A stretch of DNA of 64,000 nucleotides from Catenuloplanes atrovinosus (GTDB lineage: Bacteria; Actinomycetota; Actinomycetes; Mycobacteriales; Micromonosporaceae). The notes below the pieces were generated by a model. The model was not told where the DNA came from. It searched no databases and saw only the letters and a program-made list of their open reading frames with translations. Both the position numbers and the translations under genes were made by a program. Shown in pieces: positions 43,721 to 52,198 of the stretch. Each line of letters begins with the position of its first letter. Within the stretch, counting starts at the first letter, position 1. The stretch lies in NCBI RefSeq assembly GCF_031458235.1, contig NZ_JAVDYB010000001.1, forward strand, positions 8,705,001 to 8,769,000, given 5' to 3'.

Positions 43721-43957
43721 TCAGTAGTCCCCCCGGCGCTCACGGCGGATGATGTCGGCGGCGTCCGGAGCATCCGGTCCGCCGCCGCCGGTGGACGCGA
43801 GTTCTCGCCTGATGTCGGCGATCAGCTCACGGCTGCGGCTGATCGAAGCCTGGCGGGTGATCAGGAGCAGCAGCGGCTCCTGCAGTGACTCGCCACGCTC
43901 GCGCGCCTGTCGTAACAGCGCTTCCAGCACGTCGTCAGTCGTCACGGTGGTGGCCAT
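43721..43957 (-). CDS. vapB: VapB/FitA-type antitoxin (orphan)
   Basis: A 78-residue protein. The N-terminal part TDDVLEALLRQARERGESLQEPLLLLITRQAS follows the ribbon-helix-helix antitoxin pattern (usually RGRSLQEYLL). The tail DAADIIRRERRGDY is the toxin-binding end typical of VapB. The ATG at 43957 (MATTVTTDDV) is the expected start. The cognate vapC directly downstream is a deletion remnant, so this antitoxin has no local partner. Confidence 0.75.
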   Translation of the reverse strand: MATTVTTDDVLEALLRQARERGESLQEPLLLLITRQASISRSRELIADIRRELASTGGGGPDAPDAADIIRRERRGDY

Positions 43958-44053
43958 GTCCCGCTCCTGCACGGGTTCCAATGTCATTGGCATGCCACCA
44001 ACACAATCGACCATGTCGACCCGCGCCGCCCTGTTTCCGGCAGATCCGGGTGA

Positions 44054-45712
44054 TCAGCCGGCGGTGATGGGGACGCTGGGGGTGCCCTCGTTCCAGGAGC
44101 GGTCGAGGGCCGTGACGCAGTACGTGACGGTCGGGGCGGCCGGGGCGGAGGCGTCGATCCACTGCTGATCGGTGGCGCCGGTGGCGCGGGCGGTGGCGAC
44201 CAGGGTGGCGCGGGAGCCGTCCACCCGGTAGAGGGCATAGGACGTGGGCTCGGTGCCGTCGGCGGCGCGGCCGGTGACCGTGACGGCGCCGGTCTTCGGG
44301 TCGCGGACGGCGGCGGTCACCATGGGGGCGGCCGGAGGGGTGGACGGGAGCTGGGGCATCACGGCCGGGAGCGCGGGCGTGGCGTAGTGGTCCTTGACGT
44401 ACCGGGTGACCGAGCCGAGCTTGTCGGCCTTGAGCTGCTTGGCGCTGAAGTGGACGCTGCCGGTCACCTCGGGGTGCGTGCGGTTGAGCGTGAGCTGCTT
44501 GCTGAGCTGGTCCGGCTCCTTCCACGCGCCGGACTCACCGGCCCGGTAGTCGGCCTGGCCGATCCAGAGTTGCACGCCGGTGCCGGCCACGGTCTTCGTC
44601 CACCAGGGCAGCAACGCGGCGTAGTCGGCGCGCTCGAAGCCGATGTTCCAGTAGAGCTGAGGAACGATGTAGTCCAGCCAGCCCTCGCGCACCCACTTGC
44701 GGGTGTCCGCGTAGATCTCGTCGTAGGCCTGAAGGCCGCGGCTGGCCGAGCCCTCCGGGTCGGTGCTCTCGTTGCGCCAGATGCCGAACGGGCTGATCCC
44801 GAACTTGACCCACGGCTTGAGCTGCTTGATCCGCTCGGACATCTCCTTGACCAGCAGGTTCACGTTGTCGCGGCGCCAGTCGCCCTTGTCGGTGATGCCA
44901 CGGTTGTGCGCGGCGAACGCGGCGTCGTCCGGGAAGTCCTCGTCGTCCTCCGGGTACGGGTAGAAGAAGTCGTCGAAGTGCACGCCGTCCACGTCGTACC
45001 GCTCGACCGCCTCCAGCATCGAGTCCTCGACGAACGCGCGCGCCTCCGGGATGCCGGGGTTGAAGTAGAACCGCCCGTTCTCGCTCGGGTAGACCACGCG
45101 CCACTCCGGGTGCGCGCGCAGCGGGTGGTTGGGCGCGAGCTGGTCGAGGTCGTCGCCGGCGCCGTTGGCCGCGGCCGGCTGGCTGCCCCGGTACGGGTTG
45201 AACCAGGCGTGGAACTCGAGGTTGCGTGCGTGCGTCTCGGCGATCATCCACTCCAGCGGGTCCCAGCCGGGGCTCTTGCCGTCGCGCTTGCCGGTCAGCC
45301 AGTCGGACCAGGGCGCGTACTCCGACGGCCAGAACGCGTCGCCGCTGGGCCGCACGTGCACGAAGACCGCGTTGTGGTTGAGCTTCTGCGCCAGGTCGAG
45401 CCAGCCCAGGTACTCCGCCTTGACCTGCGCCTCGGGCAGGCCCTTCCGGCTCGGCCAGTCGATGTTGTTGACCGAGGCGATCCACATGCCGCGCAGCTCG
45501 CGCCGCGCCGAGGTGGCCACGCCGTTGCAGGAGCCGGCCGTGGACGCGTTCGCCGTGGCCGCGCCGAACGGCTCGCGGGCCTCGGCCGCGCTGCCCGATC
45601 GATCGTCGGCCCAGCGGATCAGACCCAGCGTGGCGACCACGACGAGCACGGAGAGTCCGGCGGTCAGTCCGATGAGTAACTGGCGGCGGGTGGGCTTCGT
45701 CAGCTCGGGCAC
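44054..45712 (-). CDS. GHL10 (DUF187) family glycoside hydrolase, membrane-anchored
   Basis: A 552-residue protein with an N-terminal signal-anchor (RRQLLIGLTAGLSVLVVVATLGLIRW, about 9-34) and a TIM-barrel GHL10 domain (about 65-420). Motifs: RELRGMWIASVNNIDWPS, FVHVRPSGDAFWPSEYAPWS, HAWFNPYR, the acidic DGVHFDDFFYPYP, and YIVPQLYWN. A fibronectin-III-like domain (about 455-552) follows. The family acts on cell-surface or peptidoglycan-related sugars, but substrate is unknown. The GTG at 45712 gives MPELTKPTRRQ. Divergent from the YrdC-domain gene. Confidence 0.88.
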   Translation of the reverse strand: MPELTKPTRRQLLIGLTAGLSVLVVVATLGLIRWADDRSGSAAEAREPFGAATANASTAGSCNGVATSARRELRGMWIASVNNIDWPSRKGLPEAQVKAEYLGWLDLAQKLNHNAVFVHVRPSGDAFWPSEYAPWSDWLTGKRDGKSPGWDPLEWMIAETHARNLEFHAWFNPYRGSQPAAANGAGDDLDQLAPNHPLRAHPEWRVVYPSENGRFYFNPGIPEARAFVEDSMLEAVERYDVDGVHFDDFFYPYPEDDEDFPDDAAFAAHNRGITDKGDWRRDNVNLLVKEMSERIKQLKPWVKFGISPFGIWRNESTDPEGSASRGLQAYDEIYADTRKWVREGWLDYIVPQLYWNIGFERADYAALLPWWTKTVAGTGVQLWIGQADYRAGESGAWKEPDQLSKQLTLNRTHPEVTGSVHFSAKQLKADKLGSVTRYVKDHYATPALPAVMPQLPSTPPAAPMVTAAVRDPKTGAVTVTGRAADGTEPTSYALYRVDGSRATLVATARATGATDQQWIDASAPAAPTVTYCVTALDRSWNEGTPSVPITAG

Positions 45713-45799
45713 CCGAACCAGTCTGCCGATCGCCGGCGAAATCGCAAACCTTGCCACCGGTGCGGGTGCGCGCTCAGCCGCCCATGGCAGACTCTCCCC

Positions 45800-46444
45800 G
45801 TGATGCTCTATGACTGCCGGTCCGCAGCCGATCGTGATCGAGGCATCGCCGCCGCGGTCGAGGCAGCGAAGAACGGCGAACTGGTGGTCATGCCCACCGA
45901 CACGCTCTACGGCATCGGCTGTGACGCGTTCTCGTCGGCCGCGGTGAACTCGCTGTTCAACGCGAAGGGCCGCGGCCGGACGCCCCCGCCGGTGCTGGTC
46001 GGCTCGCGCCACACGCTGAACGGGCTGGTGCTGATCCTGCCGAAGGCCGCGCGCGACCTGGCGGACGCGTTCTGGCCCGGCCCGCTGACGATCATCGTGG
46101 ACCACGCGCCGAGCCTGCAGTGGGACCTCGGCGAGACGAACGGGCAGATCGCGGTGCGGCAGCCGCTGCACCCGGTGGCGCTGGAGGTGCTGCGCGAGGT
46201 CGGCCCGATGGCGGTGTCCGCGGCGAACAAGACCGGCCGCGCGGCGCCGCTGACCGCGGCCGAGGCGCAGGACCAGATGGGCTACTCGGTCCGGACCTAC
46301 CTCGAGGCCGGGCCGTGCCTCGACCCGGTGCCGAGCACGATCGTGGACGTCACCGGCGACGTCCCGCGGATGCTGCGCGCGGGCGCGGTCCCGTTGGAGA
46401 AGCTGCGGGACGTGGTGCCGGACATGCTCGGCCAGGAGGACTGA
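45800..46444 (+). CDS. YrdC-domain threonylcarbamoyl-AMP synthase, copy 1 (Sua5/TsaC type)
   Basis: A 214-residue YrdC-domain protein. Motifs: VMPTDTLYGIGCDAF, the KxR loop NAKGRGRTPPPVLV, FWPGPLTIIVDH, and SAANKTGRAAPLT in the nucleotide-binding region. It makes threonylcarbamoyl-AMP from threonine, bicarbonate and ATP for t6A. The Sua5 C-terminal domain is absent, so it is the TsaC-like short form. This copy occupies the position after prmC where mycobacteria carry Rv1301. A second YrdC gene lies at 50344-50961. Start GTG 45800 or ATG 45803; a CAGACT box 6 nt before the GTG hints at leaderless transcription. Confidence 0.88.
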   Translation: MMLYDCRSAADRDRGIAAAVEAAKNGELVVMPTDTLYGIGCDAFSSAAVNSLFNAKGRGRTPPPVLVGSRHTLNGLVLILPKAARDLADAFWPGPLTIIVDHAPSLQWDLGETNGQIAVRQPLHPVALEVLREVGPMAVSAANKTGRAAPLTAAEAQDQMGYSVRTYLEAGPCLDPVPSTIVDVTGDVPRMLRAGAVPLEKLRDVVPDMLGQED

Positions 46445-47053
46445 ATGCCGCCGTTTTCCGTGCTGCACGTCTGCATGGGCAACATCTGCCGCAGCCCGAT
46501 GGCCGAGCACATGCTGAACATGGCGTTCGCCCGCCGGCTGGCCGGTGCGGACGCCATCACCGAGGAGCTGATCTACTCGCACAGCGCGGGCACCGGCGGC
46601 TGGCACGCGGGCGAGAAGATGAATCCGCCCGCGGCCCGGGAGATCAAGCGCCGCGGCGGTGACGCGTCCGCGTTCGAGGCCCGCAAGCTGCGCTCGGACC
46701 ACATCGACGCGGCCGACCTGATCCTCACCGCCACCGCGGACCAGCACGAGTACGTGCTGGCGCTGCGCCCGGACGCGGCCGCGCGCACGTTCGTGCTGGC
46801 CGAGTTCGGCCGGCTGCTGGCCACGGTCGACGAGTCCGCGCTGCCCGAGCCGGGCGTGACGCCGGAGGCGGTCTACGCGCGCGGCGTCGCGCTGGTGGCC
46901 GCGGCCGACGCGGCCCGCGCCGGCGCAGAACCGCTGCCCACGGACGACCTCGATGACCCGTGGGGCCGCGGCGACGCCGCCTTCGTGCGGATCGCCGACG
47001 AGATCGAGGCGACGGTGGAGCCGCTGGCCCAGCGCCTGCTCGCCGCGTCCTGA
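46445..47053 (+). CDS. Low-molecular-weight protein tyrosine phosphatase
   Basis: A 202-residue phosphatase. The catalytic P-loop CMGNICRSPMAEH (Cys at residue 10, Cx5R) is at the N-terminus. The general acid is the Asp in DDLDDPWGRGD near residues 170-180. SHSAGTGGWHAGE and AADLILTATADQHEYVL fit the family. Length is somewhat above the usual 150-165 because of an insert at about 120-165. The ATG directly follows the TGA of the YrdC gene, so the two are translationally coupled. Confidence 0.92.
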   Translation: MPPFSVLHVCMGNICRSPMAEHMLNMAFARRLAGADAITEELIYSHSAGTGGWHAGEKMNPPAAREIKRRGGDASAFEARKLRSDHIDAADLILTATADQHEYVLALRPDAAARTFVLAEFGRLLATVDESALPEPGVTPEAVYARGVALVAAADAARAGAEPLPTDDLDDPWGRGDAAFVRIADEIEATVEPLAQRLLAAS

Positions 47054-47079
47054 CGACCACGATCAAGAGCCATGTGGGT

Positions 47080-47185
47080 TTCCCGCTTCCGGCGGGGGAT
47101 CAGCGTTCACTCCGGCTCAGGGGTGGGGGCAGAGGCATGCTCCCGCGAGCACCGGCCGGCCGTGGGCGGCCTCCCTGCGCGATCC
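47080..47185 (+). repeat. Dispersed 90-bp 3'-end repeat, copy 3 (with insert)
   Basis: Starts TTCCCGCTTCCGGCG 27 nt after the phosphatase stop and continues to GCATGCTCCCGCGAGCACC and GTGGGCGGCCTCCCTG. It matches copies 1 and 2 at both ends but is about 15 nt longer in the middle. Confidence 0.65.
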
Positions 47186-47222
47186 GTGGCCGCAAGACCT
47201 CCCGGTCGTACCGTCGATGGGG

Positions 47223-47825
47223 TCATCGGGTCTGCTCCGCGCGTTTGATCACCCAGGCGCTCAGGCCGGTGGCGAGCAGGACCAGCGCGAGCAGCAGGCG
47301 TTCGGCCAGCCCCGCGTAGGGCGGGCGGGAGCTGCCGAGCAGTACCTCCGGGCCGTGTACCGCGGCGAACGCGGCGCAGGCCGCCAGCGTGGCGAACCCG
47401 ACCGTGCGCAGCAGCCGCGCCCGCTGCCCGGACTTCTCCGCCACCAGCAGCGCGACCAGCGGCGGCAGCCCGACCGCCGCGGCGGCGGCGTAGCGGTGCA
47501 CGACCCCGGCCGCGGTGAGCGGCGTACCCGGGAGGTTGGTGGGGAAGAACGCCACCGCGATCAGCGAGACGACCCAGACGGCCAGCAGCGCGACCAGCCG
47601 CCGGGTGCGGGGCAGGCCGCGCCGGGCGCCCGCGCAGAGCCAGACGCCGGCACCGGCCAGGCCGCAGGCGGCCAGTGCCAGCAGCACCGCGCCGGACCGG
47701 GACCGGACCGCGTCGCTGACCAGCTCGTTCACCTGATCCACGCCGCCGTGCAGCAGCAGGCCGGAGCCGGCGGTCGTGGACAGGGCCAGGCAGAGCAGCG
47801 CGTAGCGGAACCAGTCTCCGGTCAC
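47223..47825 (-). CDS. DUF998-type membrane protein
   Basis: A 200-residue protein with about six hydrophobic helices. The layout and the polar residues in FFPTNLPGTPLTAAGVVHRYAAAA resemble the DUF998 family (function unknown). GTG start at 47825 overlaps the stop of the glycosyltransferase gene as GTGA. They form a two-gene operon, perhaps with the membrane protein handling the glycosylated lipid; that part is speculation. Confidence 0.75.
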   Translation of the reverse strand: MTGDWFRYALLCLALSTTAGSGLLLHGGVDQVNELVSDAVRSRSGAVLLALAACGLAGAGVWLCAGARRGLPRTRRLVALLAVWVVSLIAVAFFPTNLPGTPLTAAGVVHRYAAAAAVGLPPLVALLVAEKSGQRARLLRTVGFATLAACAAFAAVHGPEVLLGSSRPPYAGLAERLLLALVLLATGLSAWVIKRAEQTR

Positions 47826-49024
47826 CGTGCGGCGCCCACGGGCTCCCGGCGCGGGTGGACGCGGTCGTGGCCGATCGCGTAGAGCTGCTCGAACGCGGTG
47901 ATGCTGCGCGACTCGTCGTGCTGCTCGGCGACCGCGCGGGCCCGGCGGCCCATGGCGACGGCCAACTCCGGGTCGCGGAGCAGCGTGATCAGCCGGCGGG
48001 ACAGCGCGCGGGTGTCGCCCGGCTCGAACAGCCAGCCGGTCTGGTCGTCGATGACCAGGTGGGGGAGCGCGGCGGCGTTCGCGCCGAGCACCGGGCGGCC
48101 GCAGGCCATCGCCTCCAGCGTGACCAGGCTCTGCAGCTCGGCGGTGCCGGGGTTGACGAACACGGTCGAGGCCGCGTACGCGGACGGCAGCTCCTCGTCC
48201 GGCACGAACCCGGCGAACCGCACGTCCTCCTCGACGCCGAGCTGCCGGGCCGCCGCGCGCAGCGCCCGCTCCTCCGCACCGGTGCCGACCAGCAGCAGCT
48301 GCGAGTCCAGCTCGCGCCGCACCACCGCGAACGCGCGGACCAGAACGTCCAGGTTCTTCTCCGCGTCGAGCCGGCCGACGAACGTGACCGTGGGCTTGTC
48401 CGCCAGCCCGTAGCGCTGACGGAAGCCGGCGCCGTCGCCGGTGTCGCGGAAGCGCGTCAGGTCGATGCCGCAGGAGATCGGCAGCACCGGCCCGGGCACG
48501 CCGGCCACGGTGGCGAGCGCGGCGGCGTACGGCGTGGGCGCGGTCACCACGTCCGCGTGGGCGAACACGCGCGCCGCGTCCCGCCACGCCCAGGCGTGCA
48601 CGGTCTCCCGGCCGGCCTCACCGATCGGCAGGTAGTGCGCCAGGTTCTCCGGCATGAAGTGGTTCGTGGCGACCACGAAGATCCCGCGCTCGTGCGCGGC
48701 CGCGACCAGCGCACGGCACACCGGGAAGTGGCTCTGCACGTGCACCACGTCCGGCCGGACCTCGTCCAGGATTCGCCCGGCCGCGCGGCGCAGCCCCACC
48801 GGCAGGCAGTACCGGAAGTCGGGGCGCGTCGGGACCGGCAGCGACCGCACGCGGTGCTCGACGATCCCGGCCTCCGTGGTCCGCGTGCCGCTGCGGAGGC
48901 CGGTCGCGGGGCTGACCACGTGCACCTCGTGCCGCTCGCTCAGCGCGGACGCGAGCCGCTGGGTGAAGTACGAGGCGCCGTTGATGTGCGGGGCGTACGT
49001 GTCGGAGCCGATGAGGATGCGCAC
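47822..49024 (-). CDS. GT4-family glycosyltransferase (GT-B fold)
   Basis: A 400-residue retaining glycosyltransferase. The N-terminal acceptor domain begins MRILIGSDTYAPHINGAS, with DVVHVQSHFPVCRALV. The donor domain has TFVGRLDAEKNLDVLVRAF and the catalytic-type PGTAELQSLVTLEAMACGRPVLG (E-x7-E). It resembles GDP-mannose-dependent mannosyltransferases acting on phosphatidylinositol or diacylglycerol acceptors, but donor and acceptor cannot be fixed. ATG at 49024 follows AGGAG. Confidence 0.85.
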   Translation of the reverse strand: MRILIGSDTYAPHINGASYFTQRLASALSERHEVHVVSPATGLRSGTRTTEAGIVEHRVRSLPVPTRPDFRYCLPVGLRRAAGRILDEVRPDVVHVQSHFPVCRALVAAAHERGIFVVATNHFMPENLAHYLPIGEAGRETVHAWAWRDAARVFAHADVVTAPTPYAAALATVAGVPGPVLPISCGIDLTRFRDTGDGAGFRQRYGLADKPTVTFVGRLDAEKNLDVLVRAFAVVRRELDSQLLLVGTGAEERALRAAARQLGVEEDVRFAGFVPDEELPSAYAASTVFVNPGTAELQSLVTLEAMACGRPVLGANAAALPHLVIDDQTGWLFEPGDTRALSRRLITLLRDPELAVAMGRRARAVAEQHDESRSITAFEQLYAIGHDRVHPRREPVGAAR

Positions 49025-49348
49025 GGGACTTCTCCTTCGGGCCGGGGCCGGCGGTCCGGCGCACGTCGCGCCGGATTCATGCCGATGACTCTCGGCCGTG
49101 AAGGGGGTCCCGGTCGTCCACCGGTGGAGCTGTTCCGCATAACCCCGCGGTACGGGCTGTCGCGGCCGGTCAGGCGCGTGATCGCGGCGTCGTGCCGCCC
49201 GCGGCCGGTGCGCGACCTACCCAACACGCCCAAATAATTCGATATTTCCGGCCATATCGTGCCGGGAAGTTCCAGTAAGGGAGATCAGGTCGGGGGCATT
49301 AAGGGACCCGTGGCCGCGCCGGGCGGCCACGGGTCGGCAAGACGACTA
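49025..49348. other. 324-bp intergenic region between the GT4 gene and tsaD
   Basis: No gene seen. It should hold the promoter of the glycosyltransferase operon on the minus strand and contains the tsaD terminator (49305-49335). A locally AT-rich patch (ATAATTCGATATTTCC, about 49232-49247) is unusual for this genome. Confidence 0.5.
49305..49335 (-). terminator. Terminator of the t6A operon
   Basis: A perfect 12-bp stem (GACCCGTGGCCG and its complement) with a 7-nt loop, 13 nt beyond the tsaD stop. Confidence 0.85.
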
Positions 49349-50347
49349 CTAGAACGATTCGATCGTCAGCGAGGTCTGCGGCTGCACCGGCGTGTGGTTG
49401 TCACTGGCCAGGTAGTCCCAGGCGGCCATGGCGATCATCGCGCCGTTGTCCGTGGACCACTTCAGCGGCGGCAGGCACAGCCGCACGCCGGCCTCCTCAC
49501 AGAGCTGGGCGGCCGCGGCGCGCAGCGGCGGAGAGGCGGCCACGCCACCCACGATGACCAGCGAGGACGACGGGTACGTGGCGAGCGCGCGCCGGCACTT
49601 CGCGATCAGCACGTCCATGCAGGCGGCCACGAAGGACGCGGCCACGTCCTCGACCTTCCAGCCCTTCTCCGCCTCCAGGTAGCGCATCACCGCGGACTTC
49701 AGCCCGGAGAACGAGAAGTCCAGCCCGTGGTTGATCACCGGGCGCGGGAACGGGATGTTCGGCACGCCGGCGCCGGCCATCCGGTCCACGACCGGCCCGC
49801 CCGGGTAGCCGAGCCCGAGCATGCGCGACACCTTGTCGTAGGCCTCGCCGACCGAGTCGTCCAGCGTGTTGCCGATCAGCTTGATGTCCGACGGCCCGTT
49901 CATCCGGGCGAGCAGCGTGTGCCCGCCGGAGACCAGCAGGATCATCGCGGGGAACTCGACCCGCTGCTCCTCCAGGTCCGCACTGCGCAGGTGGCCACGC
50001 AGGTGGTTGACGCCCACGATCGGCACGCCCCAGCCCGCGGCCAGGCCGGACGCGGTGTCGAGGCCGACCATCAGCGAGCCGATCAGCCCGGGGCCGCGGG
50101 TGACGCCGATCGCCTCCAGCTCGCGCGGGTCGATGCCGGAGTCCTCGATCACCATCCGTACCGTCGGAATGATCTTGTCGATGTGGGCGCGGCTGGCCAC
50201 CTCGGGGTAGACGCCGCCGTACCGGTTGTGGATGAGCACCTGGGACGCGACCGCGGACGCGACGACCTGCCCGTGCACGTCCACGAGCCCGACGGCCGTG
50301 TCGTCACAGGACGTCTCGATGCCGAGGATGAGCCCGTTCGACGTCAT
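49349..50347 (-). CDS. tsaD: tRNA N6-adenosine threonylcarbamoyltransferase TsaD
   Basis: A 332-residue Kae1/TsaD ASKHA-fold enzyme that transfers threonylcarbamoyl from its AMP form to A37 of ANN-decoding tRNAs. ILGIETSCDDTAVGL is the N-terminus, the metal-binding His pair is in NHLRGHL, LVSGGHT is the ATP region, and the metal Asp is in KWSTDNGAMIA. It overlaps the upstream YrdC gene by 4 nt and is the last gene of the tsaE-tsaB-YrdC-tsaD operon. Confidence 0.96.
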   Translation of the reverse strand: MTSNGLILGIETSCDDTAVGLVDVHGQVVASAVASQVLIHNRYGGVYPEVASRAHIDKIIPTVRMVIEDSGIDPRELEAIGVTRGPGLIGSLMVGLDTASGLAAGWGVPIVGVNHLRGHLRSADLEEQRVEFPAMILLVSGGHTLLARMNGPSDIKLIGNTLDDSVGEAYDKVSRMLGLGYPGGPVVDRMAGAGVPNIPFPRPVINHGLDFSFSGLKSAVMRYLEAEKGWKVEDVAASFVAACMDVLIAKCRRALATYPSSSLVIVGGVAASPPLRAAAAQLCEEAGVRLCLPPLKWSTDNGAMIAMAAWDYLASDNHTPVQPQTSLTIESF

Positions 50348-50961
50348 GACAGAACCTTCTCGATCTGGTCAGCGGGGATCTGGCCGGCGCGCTCGATCCG
50401 CGGAGCCGGCAGGTTGCAGTTCACCAGCGTCGACGGTACGGACTGGCGCGGCCCGCCGTCGAGCACGACGTCGGGCTCGCCGTCCAGCATCGCCAGGATG
50501 TCGGGCACGGTCTCCGGCGTCTCCTGCGCGTGCGCGTTCGCGCTGGTGACCAGCAGCGGGCCGGTCTCCCGGATGATCGCCAGCAGCGCCTCCTCCCTGG
50601 GGATGCGCACCGCGACCTCCTCCCGCCCGGCTAGCCACTCCGGCGCCGCGGCCGGGTCCACGCCGAACGCGATGGTGATCGGCCCGGGGGCGAACGCGTC
50701 CAGCAGCTTCCGCGCGTCCGGAGTGATCACCACGCCGAGGCCGGGCAACTGGTCCACGCCGGACACCATGATCGGCAGATTGCGCGCGGCCGGCCGGTTC
50801 TTCAGCGCGAAGATGCGCGCGGCGGCCTCGGGACGGCCGGCCGCGGCGGCGAGGCCGTAGACCGTGTCCGTCGGCACCAGCGCCACGCCGCCGGCCAGCA
50901 GGCTGTCCCGCGCGGCGGCGACGATCTCGGGCGTCACGTCGGTGACTTTCTGGAGGATCAC
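50344..50961 (-). CDS. YrdC-domain threonylcarbamoyl-AMP synthase, copy 2
   Basis: A 205-residue YrdC-domain protein: ALVPTDTVYGLAAAAGRPEA, the KxR loop ALKNRPAARNLPIMV, FAPGPITIAFG, VAVRIPREEALLAII and VTSAN. After SAN the usual SG is replaced by AHAQ, a difference from copy 1. It overlaps tsaB and tsaD by 4 nt each, so it is made with the other t6A proteins and is the more likely partner of TsaB/D/E. In many actinobacteria the gene at this place is rimI, an acetyltransferase; none is present here. Confidence 0.9.
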   Translation of the reverse strand: MILQKVTDVTPEIVAAARDSLLAGGVALVPTDTVYGLAAAAGRPEAAARIFALKNRPAARNLPIMVSGVDQLPGLGVVITPDARKLLDAFAPGPITIAFGVDPAAAPEWLAGREEVAVRIPREEALLAIIRETGPLLVTSANAHAQETPETVPDILAMLDGEPDVVLDGGPRQSVPSTLVNCNLPAPRIERAGQIPADQIEKVLS

Positions 50962-51608
50962 GGAATCTCCCCGGTGAACGGCGGCGTCTGTTCGTTGATC
51001 GGGCTCACGAAGTCGGCCGGGGCCCAGTCGGCGTCCGCCGGCGGCGTGACCGTGAGCGTGTAGGTGGCGAGCGAGGACGGAACCTCGACGCCGCTGTCGG
51101 TCACGGACACGCCGGCCAGCAGCTCGCGTGCCCGGTCGCGGAACGAGCCGGCCAGGATGATCTCCGAGTGCGCCGCGCGGACCGCCTCGGCGATGTCGGA
51201 CAGGGTCCCGTGCCGCATCAGCGAGGCCTTGCCGTGCTCGTAGACGGCCGCGTAGACGTTGCCCGCGCCCGCGTTGCGCAGGCAGAGCACCGGCAGGTCC
51301 GCGTCCGGCGCCGCGGCGAACGCCAGCACGCGCAGCCCGTGGACGCCCACCACCCGGCGGCCCAGGCTGAAGGCCAGGCCGTTCGCGTACGCCACACCGG
51401 CGCGCACGGAGCTGAGGTTGCCCGGGCCGAGATTCACCGCGATCAGCGCGATGTCCGCGGGTGTTCGCCCGGCGGCGGCCAGCGCGGTCTCGACCAGCCC
51501 GCCGATGCTGGTGAAGGAGGGGTCGTCGCGCCTCAGGACGGTTTCCGTGCCGTCCAGCGTGACGCCGTAGTTAATCGACGATGTCTCGATCGCCAGCGTG
51601 AGCCCCAT
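50958..51608 (-). CDS. tsaB: tRNA t6A synthesis protein TsaB
   Basis: A 216-residue ASKHA-fold protein that scaffolds TsaD and TsaE. LTLAIETSSINYGVTL opens the first strand, VNLGPGNLSSVRAGVAYANGLAFSLGRRVVGV is the family core, and the C-terminal half is divergent as expected. The ATG at 51608 (MGLTLAIETSS) follows AAGGA with 5-nt spacing and lies 38 nt inside tsaE. Confidence 0.93.
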   Translation of the reverse strand: MGLTLAIETSSINYGVTLDGTETVLRRDDPSFTSIGGLVETALAAAGRTPADIALIAVNLGPGNLSSVRAGVAYANGLAFSLGRRVVGVHGLRVLAFAAAPDADLPVLCLRNAGAGNVYAAVYEHGKASLMRHGTLSDIAEAVRAAHSEIILAGSFRDRARELLAGVSVTDSGVEVPSSLATYTLTVTPPADADWAPADFVSPINEQTPPFTGEIP

Positions 51609-52086
51609 GGGTGTCCTTCGAGATAGCGGCGTGCAGGTCGGCGAGCGCGCCGGTCCACCGGTCGCAGGTGGCGGAGAACGTGAGCGAGCGGCCGTCCGCC
51701 TCGTCCGTGGCGACGAACGAGACGGCGAGGTGGCAGGGGAACTCACCGGCGATCTTCTCGCCCCACTCGATCAGGCTGATCGCGTCCTCCTGGTACTCCT
51801 CCAGGCCGAGGTCCCGGTACTCCTCGACGTCGGCGAGCCGGTAGGTGTCCACGTGCAGGATCCGCGACTCCTTGGTCGCGTAGAACTGCGCGAGCGCGAA
51901 CGTCGGGCTGGTGACCGGGTCGGTCGAGCCCAGCGCCTCGGCGACCGCCTTGACGAACGTGGTCTTGCCCGCGGCCAGGTTGCCGCTCAGCAGCACGATG
52001 TCGCCGGGCCTCAGCCGCTCGGCGAGCGCCGTGGCGATCAGCGCCGTCTGGGCCGGCGAGCCGGAGACCACACTGAATGAACGCAT
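51571..52086 (-). CDS. tsaE: tRNA t6A synthesis ATPase TsaE
   Basis: A 171-residue P-loop ATPase that drives the TsaBD cycle. Walker A is GNLAAGKTTFVKAVAEALG, then SPTFALAQFYATKE, HVDTYRL and LIEWGEKI. The C-terminus is about 15 residues longer than usual and is encoded in the overlap with tsaB (38 nt). First gene of the operon. Confidence 0.94.
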   Translation of the reverse strand: MRSFSVVSGSPAQTALIATALAERLRPGDIVLLSGNLAAGKTTFVKAVAEALGSTDPVTSPTFALAQFYATKESRILHVDTYRLADVEEYRDLGLEEYQEDAISLIEWGEKIAGEFPCHLAVSFVATDEADGRSLTFSATCDRWTGALADLHAAISKDTHGAHAGDRDIVD

Positions 52087-52198
52087 GTTGACACTTCCCC
52101 AAACTCTCCGCGGGCGGAAGCCCGAGGTAGGCCGACCAGCCTAGTCCGGCCGATGAGGATTGTCCCATCCGCCGGGCGGGGTTCCACCAGGTGAGCGG

